DNA of 64,000 nucleotides, taken from assembly GCF_005144885.1 (NCBI RefSeq), contig NZ_CP039690.1:5655001-5719000 (forward strand). Reading direction: 5' to 3'. Made by a program: the position numbers and the translations under genes. Origin of the DNA: Phreatobacter stygius. GTDB lineage: Bacteria > Pseudomonadota > Alphaproteobacteria > Rhizobiales > Phreatobacteraceae. Every line of letters starts with the position of its first letter. The first letter of the stretch is position 1. Shown here piece by piece: positions 17,184 through 26,200 of this stretch. The notes beneath the pieces are model-generated. The model was not told the DNA's origin. It worked only from the letters and a program-made list of their open reading frames with translations, and made no database searches.

Positions 17184-19361
17184 ATGGCTGGCCCCAGGAC
17201 CAATGAGCCAATGAGTGACGCGCCGATGACCGATGACGAATTGCTCGCCGTCATCGACGGCATGATGCAGCAATGTGTCGCTTATGACGACAATGAGATG
17301 CGCGGCAACCGCGTCCGCGCGCTCGACTATTACCGCGGCGAGATGCGCGACCTGCCAGCCCCCGAGGGCCGGTCCTCGGCGATCTCCAAGGACGTCCGCT
17401 CGGCGGTGGCGAAGATCATGCCCTCGCTGATGCGCACCTTCGCCGGCGGCGACAAGGTGGTGGAATATGTGCCGCGGACGCCGGCCGACGAGCCTTTCGC
17501 CGAACAGGCGACCGACTATGTGAATTACAAGTTCTGGACCCAGTGGGACGGCTACCGGGTGCTCAACGCGGCGTTCCAGGATGCGTTGCTGTTGCGCAAC
17601 GGCGTGTTGAAGCACTGGTGGGACGAGCGCGCCGACATCGTGGTCGAGCGCTATACCAATCTGACCGCCCTCGACCTCGATGGCCTGACCGCCGATCCCG
17701 CGGTCACCGTGCTGGAGCGTGAGGATTATCCCGAGACCGATCCGGCGGTGCTGGCGGTGATCCCCGACGCTGAGCGCCATGACGTCAAGATCCGCCGCGT
17801 GCGGATCAAGGCCGGCGTCAAGATCGCGGCGGTGCCCGGCGAGCAGTTCCTGATCGATCCGGAGGCGGTGACCATCGAGGATGCCCGCATCACGGTGCAC
17901 CGGTTTCCGGAGACGCGGTCGAACCTGATCGCGCTCGGCTTCGACCGCGAGGTGGTGGAAGCCATTCCGGCCTGGTCCGGCGATGTCGAGAGCGAGGTGC
18001 GCCGCGCCCGGCTCGGCCGCAGCGGCGTGTCGTCCGAAAGCTATGATCTCGGCGGCCCGGCCACGCAGGTCGTGGAATTCGCGGAATGTTATGTCCGCCT
18101 GGACGCCGACGGCGACGGCTTTGCCGAACTGCGCCGGGTCTGCATCGCCGGCTATTCGGGCGCCCACCGCATCCTTTCGAACGAAGAATGGGACGAGGTG
18201 CCGTTTTCGGACCTGCCCTGCGAGATCGTCGCGCATCGCTGGCAGGGCATGAGCCTGTTCGACGACATCGAGGATGTGCAGAAGAAAAAGACGGCGCTCG
18301 TCCGCGGCATGCTCGACAATATCTATTGGCAGAACGCCCAGCAGCCGATCGTCGATGTCGGCGCCATCGAAGATCCGAGCGACATCACCAATCCGGAATT
18401 CGGCAAGCCGATCCGGCTGAAATCCGGCCGCGATGCCCGCGCAGCACTCGCCTATAACCAGGTGCCGTTCACTGCCGCCGCGAGCCTTGGCGCGCTCGAC
18501 TATCTCGACCGCGAGGCGACCGACCGCACCGGCATTTCCGACGCCTCCGCGGTGCTCTCGCCGGACGCGCTGCAGAACCAGACGGCGACCGCCTCGCGCA
18601 TCCTGGAAAGCGCGTCCACCGCGCGCGCCGAGATGATCGCCCGGACCTTCGCCGAAACCGGGCTCCGCCGCATGTTCGCGGCGATCCTGCGGCTGATCGT
18701 CAAGCACCAGCCGCAGGACGAGATCATCCGGCTGCGCAACACCTGGGTGACCTTCACGCCGGGCAAGTGGAGCCCGGACATGGATGCCAGCGTCAATACC
18801 GGGCTCGGCGCCGGATCGCGCGAGCGCGACATGGCGGTGATGACCCAGATCGGCACGATCCAGAAGGAGATCCTGGCGACCATGGGCCTGGACAATCCGC
18901 TTGTGACGATCGGCAATCTCGCCAATTCGCTCAACAAGTTCGTCGCCGCCGCCGGCCTTCGCTCGCCCGAGCTCTATTTTCTGAAGCCGACGCCGGAGGC
19001 TCTGGCGCGCCTGACCCAGCCGAAGCCCGATCCCACCGCCGGCCAGGCCGAGATGGCCATGCAGATGGAACGTGAGCGGCGCCAGGCCGAGATGGCGGCG
19101 GATCAGGCCCGCATCCAGGCCGAGGCCGAGCGCGATGTTCTGGTCGAGCGGATCAAGGCCGACGGGGCATTGCAGCTGCAGCGCGAACGGCTGGCCGCCG
19201 AGCTCGACATGAAGAAGGCCGAGCTCGAGACCAGGGTCGCACTCGCCCAGGCCTCCGCGCTGCGCTCGGTGACGCCGGACGAGGCGCTGAACCCGGCGGT
19301 GCAGCAGACGCTCGACGGCATCGTCAAGACCACCAATGAACTGCTTCGGCCAGGACCGTGA
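17184..19361 (+). CDS. Portal protein (P22-like)
   Basis: A 725-residue portal protein that forms the dodecameric DNA gate at one capsid vertex. Recognisable parts are RALDYYRGE and SSAISKDVRSAVAKIMPSLM near the N terminus, the block YVNYKFWTQWDGYRVLNAAF, the wing region, and KTALVRGMLDNIYWQN with DRTGISDASAVLSP in the stem/clip region. The last 130 residues (QAEMAMQMERERRQAEMAAD onward) are a long charged coiled coil, like the barrel of P22-type portals. Length fits that family. It follows a 52-residue gene with two bases between them. Confidence 0.88.
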   Translation: MAGPRTNEPMSDAPMTDDELLAVIDGMMQQCVAYDDNEMRGNRVRALDYYRGEMRDLPAPEGRSSAISKDVRSAVAKIMPSLMRTFAGGDKVVEYVPRTPADEPFAEQATDYVNYKFWTQWDGYRVLNAAFQDALLLRNGVLKHWWDERADIVVERYTNLTALDLDGLTADPAVTVLEREDYPETDPAVLAVIPDAERHDVKIRRVRIKAGVKIAAVPGEQFLIDPEAVTIEDARITVHRFPETRSNLIALGFDREVVEAIPAWSGDVESEVRRARLGRSGVSSESYDLGGPATQVVEFAECYVRLDADGDGFAELRRVCIAGYSGAHRILSNEEWDEVPFSDLPCEIVAHRWQGMSLFDDIEDVQKKKTALVRGMLDNIYWQNAQQPIVDVGAIEDPSDITNPEFGKPIRLKSGRDARAALAYNQVPFTAAASLGALDYLDREATDRTGISDASAVLSPDALQNQTATASRILESASTARAEMIARTFAETGLRRMFAAILRLIVKHQPQDEIIRLRNTWVTFTPGKWSPDMDASVNTGLGAGSRERDMAVMTQIGTIQKEILATMGLDNPLVTIGNLANSLNKFVAAAGLRSPELYFLKPTPEALARLTQPKPDPTAGQAEMAMQMERERRQAEMAADQARIQAEAERDVLVERIKADGALQLQRERLAAELDMKKAELETRVALAQASALRSVTPDEALNPAVQQTLDGIVKTTNELLRPGP

Positions 19362-19645
19362 CGATGCCCGCAACGATGTCCGTGACGTCGCCTTCGACGA
19401 CCATGTCGGCGCGGCCGACGCCGGAGGAAGCCCGCTTCATCGCCGAACATCCGGCCTTGATCACAGCGCTCGCCATGCTGGAGCATGACGCGGTGGAGCG
19501 GGCGATCTCCGCTGACCCGAAGGACGATCAGACCCGGCGCCTGGCCCTCGACGAGGCCCGCGCCATCAGAACTTTGCGCTCTCGGCTGGCAGCCCTTGGC
19601 CGGCCAGCACACGAGGCCGCCAAAGGCCCGTCACCCTATGCGTGA
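19358..19645 (+). CDS. Hypothetical phage protein, 95 residues
   Basis: A short helical protein (EEARFIAEHPALITALAMLE, DEARAIRTLRSRLAALG) of no recognised family, located between portal and scaffold. Its GTG start overlaps the portal stop as GTGA; an ATG two codons later is an alternative start. The position suggests a head-assembly accessory protein. Confidence 0.6.
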   Translation: MTMPATMSVTSPSTTMSARPTPEEARFIAEHPALITALAMLEHDAVERAISADPKDDQTRRLALDEARAIRTLRSRLAALGRPAHEAAKGPSPYA

Positions 19646-19675
19646 CGGACATCCGACGCTTGAGAAGGTAAGCTC

Positions 19676-20686
19676 ATGACCAACGCAGATGGTGCAGGCA
19701 CCGCCCCGGCGGTGAACACTGACGCGCGCGCCGATTTCGCCCAAGGTGTCGATGACCGGCTCTCCGCATTCCTGTCGACCGACGAGGTCGGGTTTCGGGA
19801 ACAGGCGGAGGACCGGAGGGATGACGACCAGGCGCTGGCCGGCCACGACCCCGAAGACCTCTTCGGGCGCCAGGCATCAGACACCCGCGATGATGCCGAT
19901 CCCGAGATCTCGGACCATGCGGCCGAGCCCGAGCCAGCCAGGATCCGGCTCGCCGACGGCACGGAAGCAACCGCCGAGGAGATCCAGGAATGGCGTGATG
20001 CGGGCCTGAGGACCGCCGACTATACCCGCAAGACCCAGGAGGTCGCCGAGACCAGGCGAGCCCTGGACTCGCGTGCGGGCGAAGTCTCGGTCCATCACAC
20101 CGCCGTTGCGGAAGCTCTCGAACGGGCGCTTGCGGTGGTCGAGGCCTATGTGCCGACGCCACCTTCGACCGATCTCGCACTCCACGATCCCGCCCGCTAC
20201 ACCCAGGAAATGGCCATCTACCAGGCGGCCATGGGCCATGTCGAAGAGATCACCCGGCAGAGGCTGCAGCTGACCGCCCAGGCGGACCAGCGTGCGCAGG
20301 CCGACCGGGCGAACTTCGTTCAAGGCGAGCGGGACCGGCTGTTCGCCGCCATCCCCGAATTGAAGGACGGCGCCAAGCGCCAGGCCTTCAACCAGGAGAT
20401 GATCAAGGCGGTGGAGGCCTATGGCTTCAGTCAGGCCGACTATGCCCAGATCATCGACCACCGGCTGATCCGCGTGCTCGCGGATGCCGCCCGGTACCAG
20501 AAGATCAAGGCAGCCTCGGCCGGCGGGGCCCTGCGGCCCGCGGCCCAGCGTTCGCCCCAGCCTCCGGGTCGGCGCGCCGGGCAGGCGGGTGGCAACGAGA
20601 TCGGTTCGGCGCTCGCCCAGGCCAAACGCAGCGGCTCGAAAGCGGACACGGCGCGCGCCATCGACGCATGGCTCGCCGCCGACTGA
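19676..20686 (+). CDS. Putative scaffolding protein
   Basis: A 336-residue acidic, strongly helical protein lying directly before the capsid gene, which is where scaffolding proteins are encoded. Residues 1-80 are Asp/Glu rich and probably disordered; about 95-125 show the segment IRLADGTEATAEEIQEW then RTADYTRKTQEVAETRR, often seen in scaffolds of this phage group; the middle is coiled coil and the C terminus is basic (ALAQAKRSGSKADTARAI), as expected for a capsid-binding helix. No catalytic motif is seen. Confidence 0.7.
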   Translation: MTNADGAGTAPAVNTDARADFAQGVDDRLSAFLSTDEVGFREQAEDRRDDDQALAGHDPEDLFGRQASDTRDDADPEISDHAAEPEPARIRLADGTEATAEEIQEWRDAGLRTADYTRKTQEVAETRRALDSRAGEVSVHHTAVAEALERALAVVEAYVPTPPSTDLALHDPARYTQEMAIYQAAMGHVEEITRQRLQLTAQADQRAQADRANFVQGERDRLFAAIPELKDGAKRQAFNQEMIKAVEAYGFSQADYAQIIDHRLIRVLADAARYQKIKAASAGGALRPAAQRSPQPPGRRAGQAGGNEIGSALAQAKRSGSKADTARAIDAWLAAD

Positions 20687-20698
20687 CAGGAGCCTTCT

Positions 20699-21658
20699 AT
20701 GGCCCAGATCGCCAATACCTATGACACCTATGCCGTCAAGGGCATGCGCGAAGACCTGCGCGACCAGATCTACAATATCGCGCCGGAAGACGTGCCGGTG
20801 TCCTCGATGATCAAGAAGTCCGACGTCGAGAACATCCGGCACGAATGGCAGACCGATACCATTCGCTCGCCGGCCGCCAATGCCCAGGTCGACGGCGACG
20901 AATATGCCTATAATGCGGTGACGCCGACCACCCGCGTGTCGAACATCTCGCAGATCATGCGCGAGACCTACATCATCTCGGGCACCACCGAGGCGGTGAA
21001 GAAGGCCGGCCGCAAATCCGAGCTCGCCTATCAGGGCAAGCTCAAGATGGCGGCGCTGAAGCGCGACCTGGAACGCGCCATCATCGGCGCCAACACGGCG
21101 TCGCTGCTTGGCAATTCGACCACGGCGCGCATGCTCGGGTCGCTGCCGTCCTGGCTCACCACCAATGTCGATCGGGGGGCCGGCGGCGCCAATGGCGGCT
21201 ATTCGGCCGGCACCTCGCTGACGGTCGCGGCCACCGACGGCACCGTCAGGGCCTTCACCAAGGCGCTGCTCGATAGCGTCCACCAGGCCTGCTACACCGC
21301 CGGCGGCAATCCTTCCGTGCTGATGCTGCACCCGACCCAGAAGCGAGTCTTTTCGGCCTTTTCCGGCATTGCGCAGCTGCGCAAGGATGTCGACACCGGC
21401 AAGCAGGCGGAGATCGTCGGCGGCGCCAACCTCTATGTCGGCGACTTCGGCGACTTCGCCGTCCAGGTCAACCGCTGGCAGCGCCCGCGCGACGCCTGGC
21501 TGATCGACCCGGATTATCTCGAGCTCGGTTTCCTGCGGTCGTTCCAGAAGCAGACCCTGGCCAAGACCGGCGACGCCGAAAAGCGCGCCATCATCGTCGA
21601 GGCGACGCTGATCGTGAAGAACGAGGCGGCGCTCGGCGTGGTGGCGGACCTGACCTGA
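20699..21658 (+). CDS. Major capsid protein (SU10 type)
   Basis: A 319-residue protein of the SU10-like major head protein family (HK97 fold). The N-terminal part (YAVKGMREDLRDQIYNIAPE, then VPVSSMIKKSDV) and the following N-arm/E-loop segment with PTTRVSNISQIMRE are typical; RKSELAYQGKLKMAALKRDL is the spine-helix region and the C terminus carries RSFQKQTLAKTGDAEKRAII. A Shine-Dalgarno AGGAG precedes the ATG. No N-terminal protease signature is seen, which fits the use of a separate scaffold. Confidence 0.85.
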   Translation: MAQIANTYDTYAVKGMREDLRDQIYNIAPEDVPVSSMIKKSDVENIRHEWQTDTIRSPAANAQVDGDEYAYNAVTPTTRVSNISQIMRETYIISGTTEAVKKAGRKSELAYQGKLKMAALKRDLERAIIGANTASLLGNSTTARMLGSLPSWLTTNVDRGAGGANGGYSAGTSLTVAATDGTVRAFTKALLDSVHQACYTAGGNPSVLMLHPTQKRVFSAFSGIAQLRKDVDTGKQAEIVGGANLYVGDFGDFAVQVNRWQRPRDAWLIDPDYLELGFLRSFQKQTLAKTGDAEKRAIIVEATLIVKNEAALGVVADLT

Positions 21659-21667
21659 TCAGGGACC

Positions 21668-21693
21668 AGGGGGCGGTCGCAAGGCCGCCCCGT
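21668..21693 (+). terminator. Hairpin after the capsid gene
   Basis: GGGGGCGG and CCGCCCC form a short GC stem just downstream of the capsid stop, before the convergent ribbon-helix-helix gene. There is no T-run, so it may be a partial terminator that adjusts capsid to downstream gene ratios. Confidence 0.35.
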
Positions 21694-21729
21694 TGTCCCG
21701 GCCCGGCAGCGTCCCCGCGCCGCTGCCCC

Positions 21730-21954
21730 TCAGTCGGTTTCGGGTGCCAGCAAGCCCTTGTCCTGCGCCCAGTCGCGAAAGGCCAGGCGCAGCGCCTCGG
21801 CGCGCGAAATGCCGGGCCGGTCTTCCGCGATGAAGCGGTCGAGAGCCTCGATCAGGGCGGGATCCAGCTCGGCCGCGACGCGGATGGTTTCTCCGGCCGG
21901 AGACTTCAGGCCTTTCGGTTTCGGCGCATTCGGGTGACCCGTCACTCTCGTCAT
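21730..21954 (-). CDS. Ribbon-helix-helix (Arc/CopG-like) protein
   Basis: A 74-residue protein whose residues 23-65 (TIRVAAELDPALIEALDRFI then SRAEALRLAFRDWA) match a ribbon-helix-helix DNA-binding fold: one beta strand for the DNA groove and two helices. GGAGGTG precedes the ATG. It runs against the late operon between the capsid gene and the next gene. No toxin gene is beside it, so an antitoxin role is unsupported; an Arc-like phage regulator is possible. Confidence 0.7.
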   Translation of the reverse strand: MTRVTGHPNAPKPKGLKSPAGETIRVAAELDPALIEALDRFIAEDRPGISRAEALRLAFRDWAQDKGLLAPETD

Positions 21955-22095
21955 CACACCTCCGGCCCAGTCGGGTCCAAGATCCGGGCAAGCCGCCCGT
22001 TCGCCGGCGCCTTCAGACAGGGGGCCGGCGACTTCGCATTGCTCCGCGCATGCCGCGGACAGACGCCCGCCTCCATCCCACAGCGGAAGCTTATC

Positions 22096-22518
22096 ATGAC
22101 GCGCGACCAGATAGCAGGCGCCGACGAAGCCGTGCTTCGCCGGGCGATCAGGACCCGTACCGGCCGGGCGCCGGTCGGGCGCCGCACCCTCGAGGGGCTG
22201 CGTGTGCTTGCGGCCCGCGCCTATGGCGTGCCGCTCGACGAACCGTCCGTGGGCGGTCCGGCGGATGATCCACGGGCGGCCGCGGCAGGGGCGGGGCAAG
22301 GCAGTGGCGGCGCCGAGGCGCCGATCCTTGCCCCGCCCGAGACCGGCCCGATGGCTCTGCCGGCCGGCACCAGGTCGATCTCGGAACAGATCCAGGTGCG
22401 CATCCTGCGCGATTACTGGCCGCGCGCCGGTGGCCGTCTCGTCGCCGGCTGCCTGACCCGCCTATCCGAGGCCGAGGCCAAGCCGCTCGTCCGCGACGGC
22501 GTGGTGGAGTGGATCTGA
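22096..22518 (+). CDS. Hypothetical phage protein, 140 residues
   Basis: Residues 1-48 (DEAVLRRAIRTRTGRAPVGR, LEGLRVLAARAYG) are helical; a low-complexity Gly/Ala linker follows; residues 90-140 (EQIQVRILRDYWPRAGGRLV then LSEAEAKPLVRDGVVEWI) form a small domain resembling short head-assembly proteins of related phages. The start chosen has GGAAG about eight bases upstream. The stop overlaps the next start (TGATG). Confidence 0.6.
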   Translation: MTRDQIAGADEAVLRRAIRTRTGRAPVGRRTLEGLRVLAARAYGVPLDEPSVGGPADDPRAAAAGAGQGSGGAEAPILAPPETGPMALPAGTRSISEQIQVRILRDYWPRAGGRLVAGCLTRLSEAEAKPLVRDGVVEWI

Positions 22519-22823
22519 TGGGCAACCGCGTGCTGGTCCACCACGATCCGGTCAGGCGCATCTCGACCTTCCACGAGGACATGGGCGACGGCACGGTGCT
22601 GCAGACCCGCGAGCAGGATGTCGAGGCGGTGCTGGCCGAGGTGAAAATGTTCCGCGAGGCCAATGAGGGCCAGGGCTGGGGCCATGGCCAGGTGGTTGCC
22701 GCCATCCCCGACACGCTGTTTCACAAGCATTTCCGCCAGCCCTTGATGCAGCGCGATCGCAAGGCGATCCGCGCGCTGCTGGAGGGCGAGTTTTCCGCCT
22801 TCAAGACGCGGGACAAGCTCTGA
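22518..22823 (+). CDS. Hypothetical phage protein, 101 residues
   Basis: A short protein of no assigned family (STFHEDMGDGTVLQTREQDV, VVAAIPDTLFHKHF, KAIRALLEGEFSAFKTRDKL). One-base TGATG overlaps link it to the genes on both sides. Its constant place between capsid and adaptor genes suggests a structural or assembly role. A GTG three codons upstream is an alternative start. Confidence 0.65.
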   Translation: MGNRVLVHHDPVRRISTFHEDMGDGTVLQTREQDVEAVLAEVKMFREANEGQGWGHGQVVAAIPDTLFHKHFRQPLMQRDRKAIRALLEGEFSAFKTRDKL

Positions 22824-23425
22824 TGGCCGCCTTTGCCGATTATTCCGAACTGGTCATTGCGGCCGGCGAATATCTCAACCGCGCCGACCTGGTCGATGTC
22901 ATGCCGCGTTTCGTGGCCATGGCCGAGGCCAAGATCAACCGGCGGCTGCGTGACCGGCGCATGCTGGCGGATGTCACGCTGACGCCGGATGAAACCGGGA
23001 CATGCAGCCTGCCGGCCGACTTCCTCGAGGTCGAGCGGGTGGAGGCGCAGACCGCGCCGCCGCGCCTGGTCGCGGCCGCCGCCGGCCGCTACGCCGCGGG
23101 CTTTTCCCAGCCCGGCGGTCCGTCGGTCTATACCATAACCGGGACCGCCCTGACCTTGCGGCCGGCGAGCGCCACGCCGGTCGTGCTCAGCTATTTCCAG
23201 GCGCTGCCGGCGCTGGAAACCGCGCTGACCAACTGGCTGATCCAAGCCTATCCGGACATCTATCTCTACGCCGTGGTGTTCGAGGCGGCGACCTATGCCC
23301 GCGACGCGGCCTCCGCCGGCGCGGCGGCCCAGCTGTTCGGCGACGCGCTGGAGGCGGCCGACGTCGATAACCGGCGCGCGCGCTGGTCCAATGTCGGCTT
23401 TCGCAGCCTGGAGGCGACACCATGA
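22823..23425 (+). CDS. Phage head-tail adaptor protein
   Basis: A 200-residue protein with the pattern of adaptor/connector subunits that sit below the portal: an N-terminal helical bundle (YSELVIAAGEYLNRADLVDV, MPRFVAMAEAKINRRLRDRR), a beta insertion (LPADFLEVERVEAQT), then helices (YPDIYLYAVVFEAATYARDA and an Asp-rich end). It starts within the stop of the previous gene and overlaps the next gene by four bases (ATGA). Confidence 0.7.
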   Translation: MAAFADYSELVIAAGEYLNRADLVDVMPRFVAMAEAKINRRLRDRRMLADVTLTPDETGTCSLPADFLEVERVEAQTAPPRLVAAAAGRYAAGFSQPGGPSVYTITGTALTLRPASATPVVLSYFQALPALETALTNWLIQAYPDIYLYAVVFEAATYARDAASAGAAAQLFGDALEAADVDNRRARWSNVGFRSLEATP

Positions 23426-24075
23426 GCCTTCTGACCCTGTGCCAGAATGCCGCGACGCTGATGAACCTGCCCTCGGTCACCGCGGTGATCACGGCGGCTG
23501 GCCGCACGCCGCAGGAGTTCCAGGTCCTGGCGATCCAGACCGGCCAGGAACTGCTGCGCCGGCACGACTGGGGCGGGCTCATTCGCACCGCCGTGCTGGG
23601 CGCGACGCCTGCCGTGGTGCCGGGGGATTTCGAGCGGCTGACCCAGGGCTCGCCGGTCAGGCTCGGCACCCAGCCGATCCGCGGCGCCTTGTCGGATGCC
23701 GAAATGAACCTGAAGCGCGGCGCGCTGCCGACCTCGCCGCCGCGCTTCATGCTGCGCGGGCGCGAGCTGGAGGTGGCGCCGCCGCCGGCGAGCCCGGTGA
23801 CGCTCGAATATGTCTCGGCCTATTGGATCAGGTCGGCCGATGCGACGCCGGTGTTCCGCGCGGCCTTCGTCGCCGACACCGACATGTCGGTGATCCCCGA
23901 GGACATCATCCTGCAGGGCCTGGTCTGGCGCTGGAAGCGGCAGAAGGGCCTTGCCTATCAGGACGAGCTCGACCAGTTCGAACAGGCGGTGGACTACCGC
24001 GCCCGCGCCGACCGGGCGCTGCGCCTGCCGGCCGAACAGGCAAGCTCGGTGGCCAACCCCGCCAAGGTGACCTGA
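23422..24075 (+). CDS. Second head-tail connector protein
   Basis: A 217-residue protein organised like the adaptor before it: N-terminal helices (LCQNAATLMNLPSVTAVI, EFQVLAIQTGQELLRRHDW), a beta-rich core, then IPEDIILQGLVWRWKRQKGL and a final helix. Proteins of this type in short-tailed phages form a ring between portal and nozzle. Function is inferred from gene order and overall pattern. Confidence 0.6.
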   Translation: MSLLTLCQNAATLMNLPSVTAVITAAGRTPQEFQVLAIQTGQELLRRHDWGGLIRTAVLGATPAVVPGDFERLTQGSPVRLGTQPIRGALSDAEMNLKRGALPTSPPRFMLRGRELEVAPPPASPVTLEYVSAYWIRSADATPVFRAAFVADTDMSVIPEDIILQGLVWRWKRQKGLAYQDELDQFEQAVDYRARADRALRLPAEQASSVANPAKVT

Positions 24076-24077
24076 CC

Positions 24078-25754
24078 ATGCCGAGCAAAGCGCGCCTGCG
24101 TGACCGCACCGTCCAGCAACAGCCGGCGCGCTCGAAAGTCGTGCCGCTGCTGGCGCCGACCAAGGGCTGGTCGTCGGAACAGAACCTGGCGGCGATGGAG
24201 CCGGACACCGCGCCGGTGCTGCAGAACTGGTATCCGGAGCCGGATGGCATCAGTCCGCGGCCGGGTTATGTGGTGCAGGCGACGGGTCTTGGCGCACCGG
24301 GTCCGGGTGCCGGCGCGGTCAACACGCTGATGAGTTTTGTCTCCGGCAGCGCCAGGCGTCTGTTCGCCGCGCGCGGTGGCAATATCTACCGCTGCGACGT
24401 GGCGGGGCCTGTCGGCGCGCCGGTCTGGACCGGCGCCGGCAACGACCAGTGGCAGTGGACCAATTTCGCGACCGCGGGCGGACAGTTCATTTCGGCGGTC
24501 AATGGCGCCGATACCCCTGTCCTGTTCAACGGCACCAGTTTCGGCACCAGCCCGGCGATCACCGGGGTGACCGGCGGTGCGCTCGTCAACGTGTTCTCGT
24601 CGCAATCCAGGCTCTGGTACTGCCAGGTCAATTCGGCCGATGTCTGGTATCTCGCCGCGGCGGCGGTCGGTGGCGCCGCGACGCTCTTGCCGCTGGGGGC
24701 GCTCCTGGTGAAGGGCGGGGCTATCGTTGCCGGTGGCAGCTGGGCGACCGATTCAGGTTCCGGCATGAGCGACCTGACCGTGTTCGTGTCATCGGAGGGC
24801 GAGGTGCTGATCTTCTCCGGCACCGATCCGGCGAGCGCCGCCACCTGGCAGTTGAAGGGCCGCTACCAGATCGGCAAGCCGCTCGGGTTTCGCAGCCTGG
24901 TCAAATTCGGCGGCGACCTGGCGATCCTGACCCAGGACGGCCTGATGTCGCTCGGCGCGGTCATGCGGCTCGACCGCACCGCGGCCCAGCAGGGCGCGCT
25001 CACCCGCAATATCCGCCAGGCCTATGCGGCGGCCGTCAAGGACGATGCCGCAAGCTTCGGCTGGCAGACCATCGGCTTTGCCCGCGGCAACAAGATTTTC
25101 GTCAATGTGCCGCATGCGGCGACCGGGGTGACCAGGCAATTCGTGATGAACACATTGCACGGGGCCTGGTGCGAATATCGCGGCATCCAGGCGGCCTGTT
25201 TCGTCGAGCATGACGACAAGCTCTATTTCGGCGGCGCCAACGGCACGGTCTATGAAGCCGAGCGCGGCAGCATCGACGACACCATGGTGATCCGGTGCAA
25301 CGGCCTTTCGGCCTTCACCGATCTCGGCGACCCCAACAGCTACAAGATTGCCAGCGTGCTGCGCGCCACCTATCGCGGCCGGCCGGATATCCGACCCTAT
25401 CTGGCGGTCGCCGCCGACTACGATCTCGCGCCGACCTTCGAGGAATACGAGCTGGAGAATGCCATTGGCGTCTTCGGCACCTGGGGCGTTTCGAAATGGG
25501 GCCAGTCGACCTGGGGCCGCGGCTCCGGCATCGGCCTGTCCTCGGGCAGCCTGGCCTGGAGCCAGGGCCAATGGAACCAGCGGGTCTGGGGCGGGGCGGT
25601 GACGGTGAGCGACTACACCCAATCGGTATTCGGGGCGGGCAGGGCGCTGGCCCCGGCGTTCCGGCTCAATATCTATGACGGCTCGCCGGCGCTGGAGGCG
25701 AATTTCAAGCTGCTGCGCTTCGATGTCAGCGTCGAGGCCGGCGCGACGTTGTGA
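24078..25754 (+). CDS. Putative tail nozzle / DNA-stabilisation protein
   Basis: A 558-residue beta-rich protein. The N terminus has the segment GWSSEQNLAAMEPDTAPVLQ then NWYPEPDGISPRPGY, seen in nozzle or packaged-DNA stabilisation proteins (P22 gp10-like), followed by repeated blades that read like a beta-propeller (FATAGGQFISAVNGADTPVL, FGGDLAILTQDGLMSLGAV, EHDDKLYFGGANGTVYEAE). The C terminus has Trp/Gly repeats (GTWGVSKWGQSTWG). It comes directly after the connectors and before the fibre genes, as expected. Confidence 0.65.
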   Translation: MPSKARLRDRTVQQQPARSKVVPLLAPTKGWSSEQNLAAMEPDTAPVLQNWYPEPDGISPRPGYVVQATGLGAPGPGAGAVNTLMSFVSGSARRLFAARGGNIYRCDVAGPVGAPVWTGAGNDQWQWTNFATAGGQFISAVNGADTPVLFNGTSFGTSPAITGVTGGALVNVFSSQSRLWYCQVNSADVWYLAAAAVGGAATLLPLGALLVKGGAIVAGGSWATDSGSGMSDLTVFVSSEGEVLIFSGTDPASAATWQLKGRYQIGKPLGFRSLVKFGGDLAILTQDGLMSLGAVMRLDRTAAQQGALTRNIRQAYAAAVKDDAASFGWQTIGFARGNKIFVNVPHAATGVTRQFVMNTLHGAWCEYRGIQAACFVEHDDKLYFGGANGTVYEAERGSIDDTMVIRCNGLSAFTDLGDPNSYKIASVLRATYRGRPDIRPYLAVAADYDLAPTFEEYELENAIGVFGTWGVSKWGQSTWGRGSGIGLSSGSLAWSQGQWNQRVWGGAVTVSDYTQSVFGAGRALAPAFRLNIYDGSPALEANFKLLRFDVSVEAGATL

Positions 25755-25760
25755 CGACGC

Positions 25761-25794
25761 GACGACGCCATGACTTGGACGACGCCATGACTTG
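25761..25794 (+). repeat. Two tandem 17-bp copies spanning the GNAT start codon
   Basis: GACGACGCCATGACTTG occurs twice without a gap. The first copy's ATG is out of frame with the gene and opens a six-codon frame (MTWTTP) whose TGA overlaps the second copy's ATG. Confidence 0.85.
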
Positions 25795-26200
25795 GACGAT
25801 CGAGACTGGTGAGCCGGCTGTCCAGTGGGTGGCCGGCCGGCTCGGCGTGGCCTTTCCCCAAGGCGCCACGGCGCTGGCGCTGGCGCGGGACGGCGAGCTG
25901 GTCGGCGGCGCGGTGTTCTGCGGTTTCACCGGCCGCGACATCGAGGTGTCGGTGGCGGCCTGCCGGACATTGGCCTGGCCGCGCGCCTTCCTGGTCCGGG
26001 TTGGGACCTATGCCTTCGGCGAACTCGGCTGCGCCCGCATGACCATGCTGACAAGCACCTCGAACCGCGCCGTCATCCGCATTGCGCCGCGGCTCGGCGC
26101 GGTCCGTGAGGGGCGCAAACGCAACTATTACGACGACGGCGCCGATGCGCTGGTCTTCGGAATCTTGAGAGAGGACTGGCCCGATGGTTTCAACGCCTAG
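25787..26200 (+). CDS. GNAT-family acetyltransferase-like phage protein
   Basis: A 137-residue protein from the ATG in the second 17-bp copy (149 residues if the upstream GTG, which overlaps the nozzle stop, is used). The C-terminal half has the GNAT pattern: RAFLVRVGTYAFGELGCARM, then STSNRAVIRIAPRLGAVREG and an Asp-containing last strand (DALVFGILREDW). The canonical acetyl-CoA loop (Q/R-x-x-G-x-G/A) is poor, so activity is uncertain. Such genes are common between nozzle and fibre genes in phages of this group; substrates are unknown. Confidence 0.65.
   Translation: MTWTIETGEPAVQWVAGRLGVAFPQGATALALARDGELVGGAVFCGFTGRDIEVSVAACRTLAWPRAFLVRVGTYAFGELGCARMTMLTSTSNRAVIRIAPRLGAVREGRKRNYYDDGADALVFGILREDWPDGFNA

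Noticed and set aside
16908-19373. Minus-strand 821-codon frame opposite the portal gene
   Set aside because: The opposite strand encodes a clear portal protein; the frame is open only because of high GC and third-position bias.
21730-21954. Ribbon-helix-helix gene as the antitoxin of a toxin-antitoxin pair
   Set aside because: No toxin-like gene adjoins it; neighbours are capsid and assembly genes.
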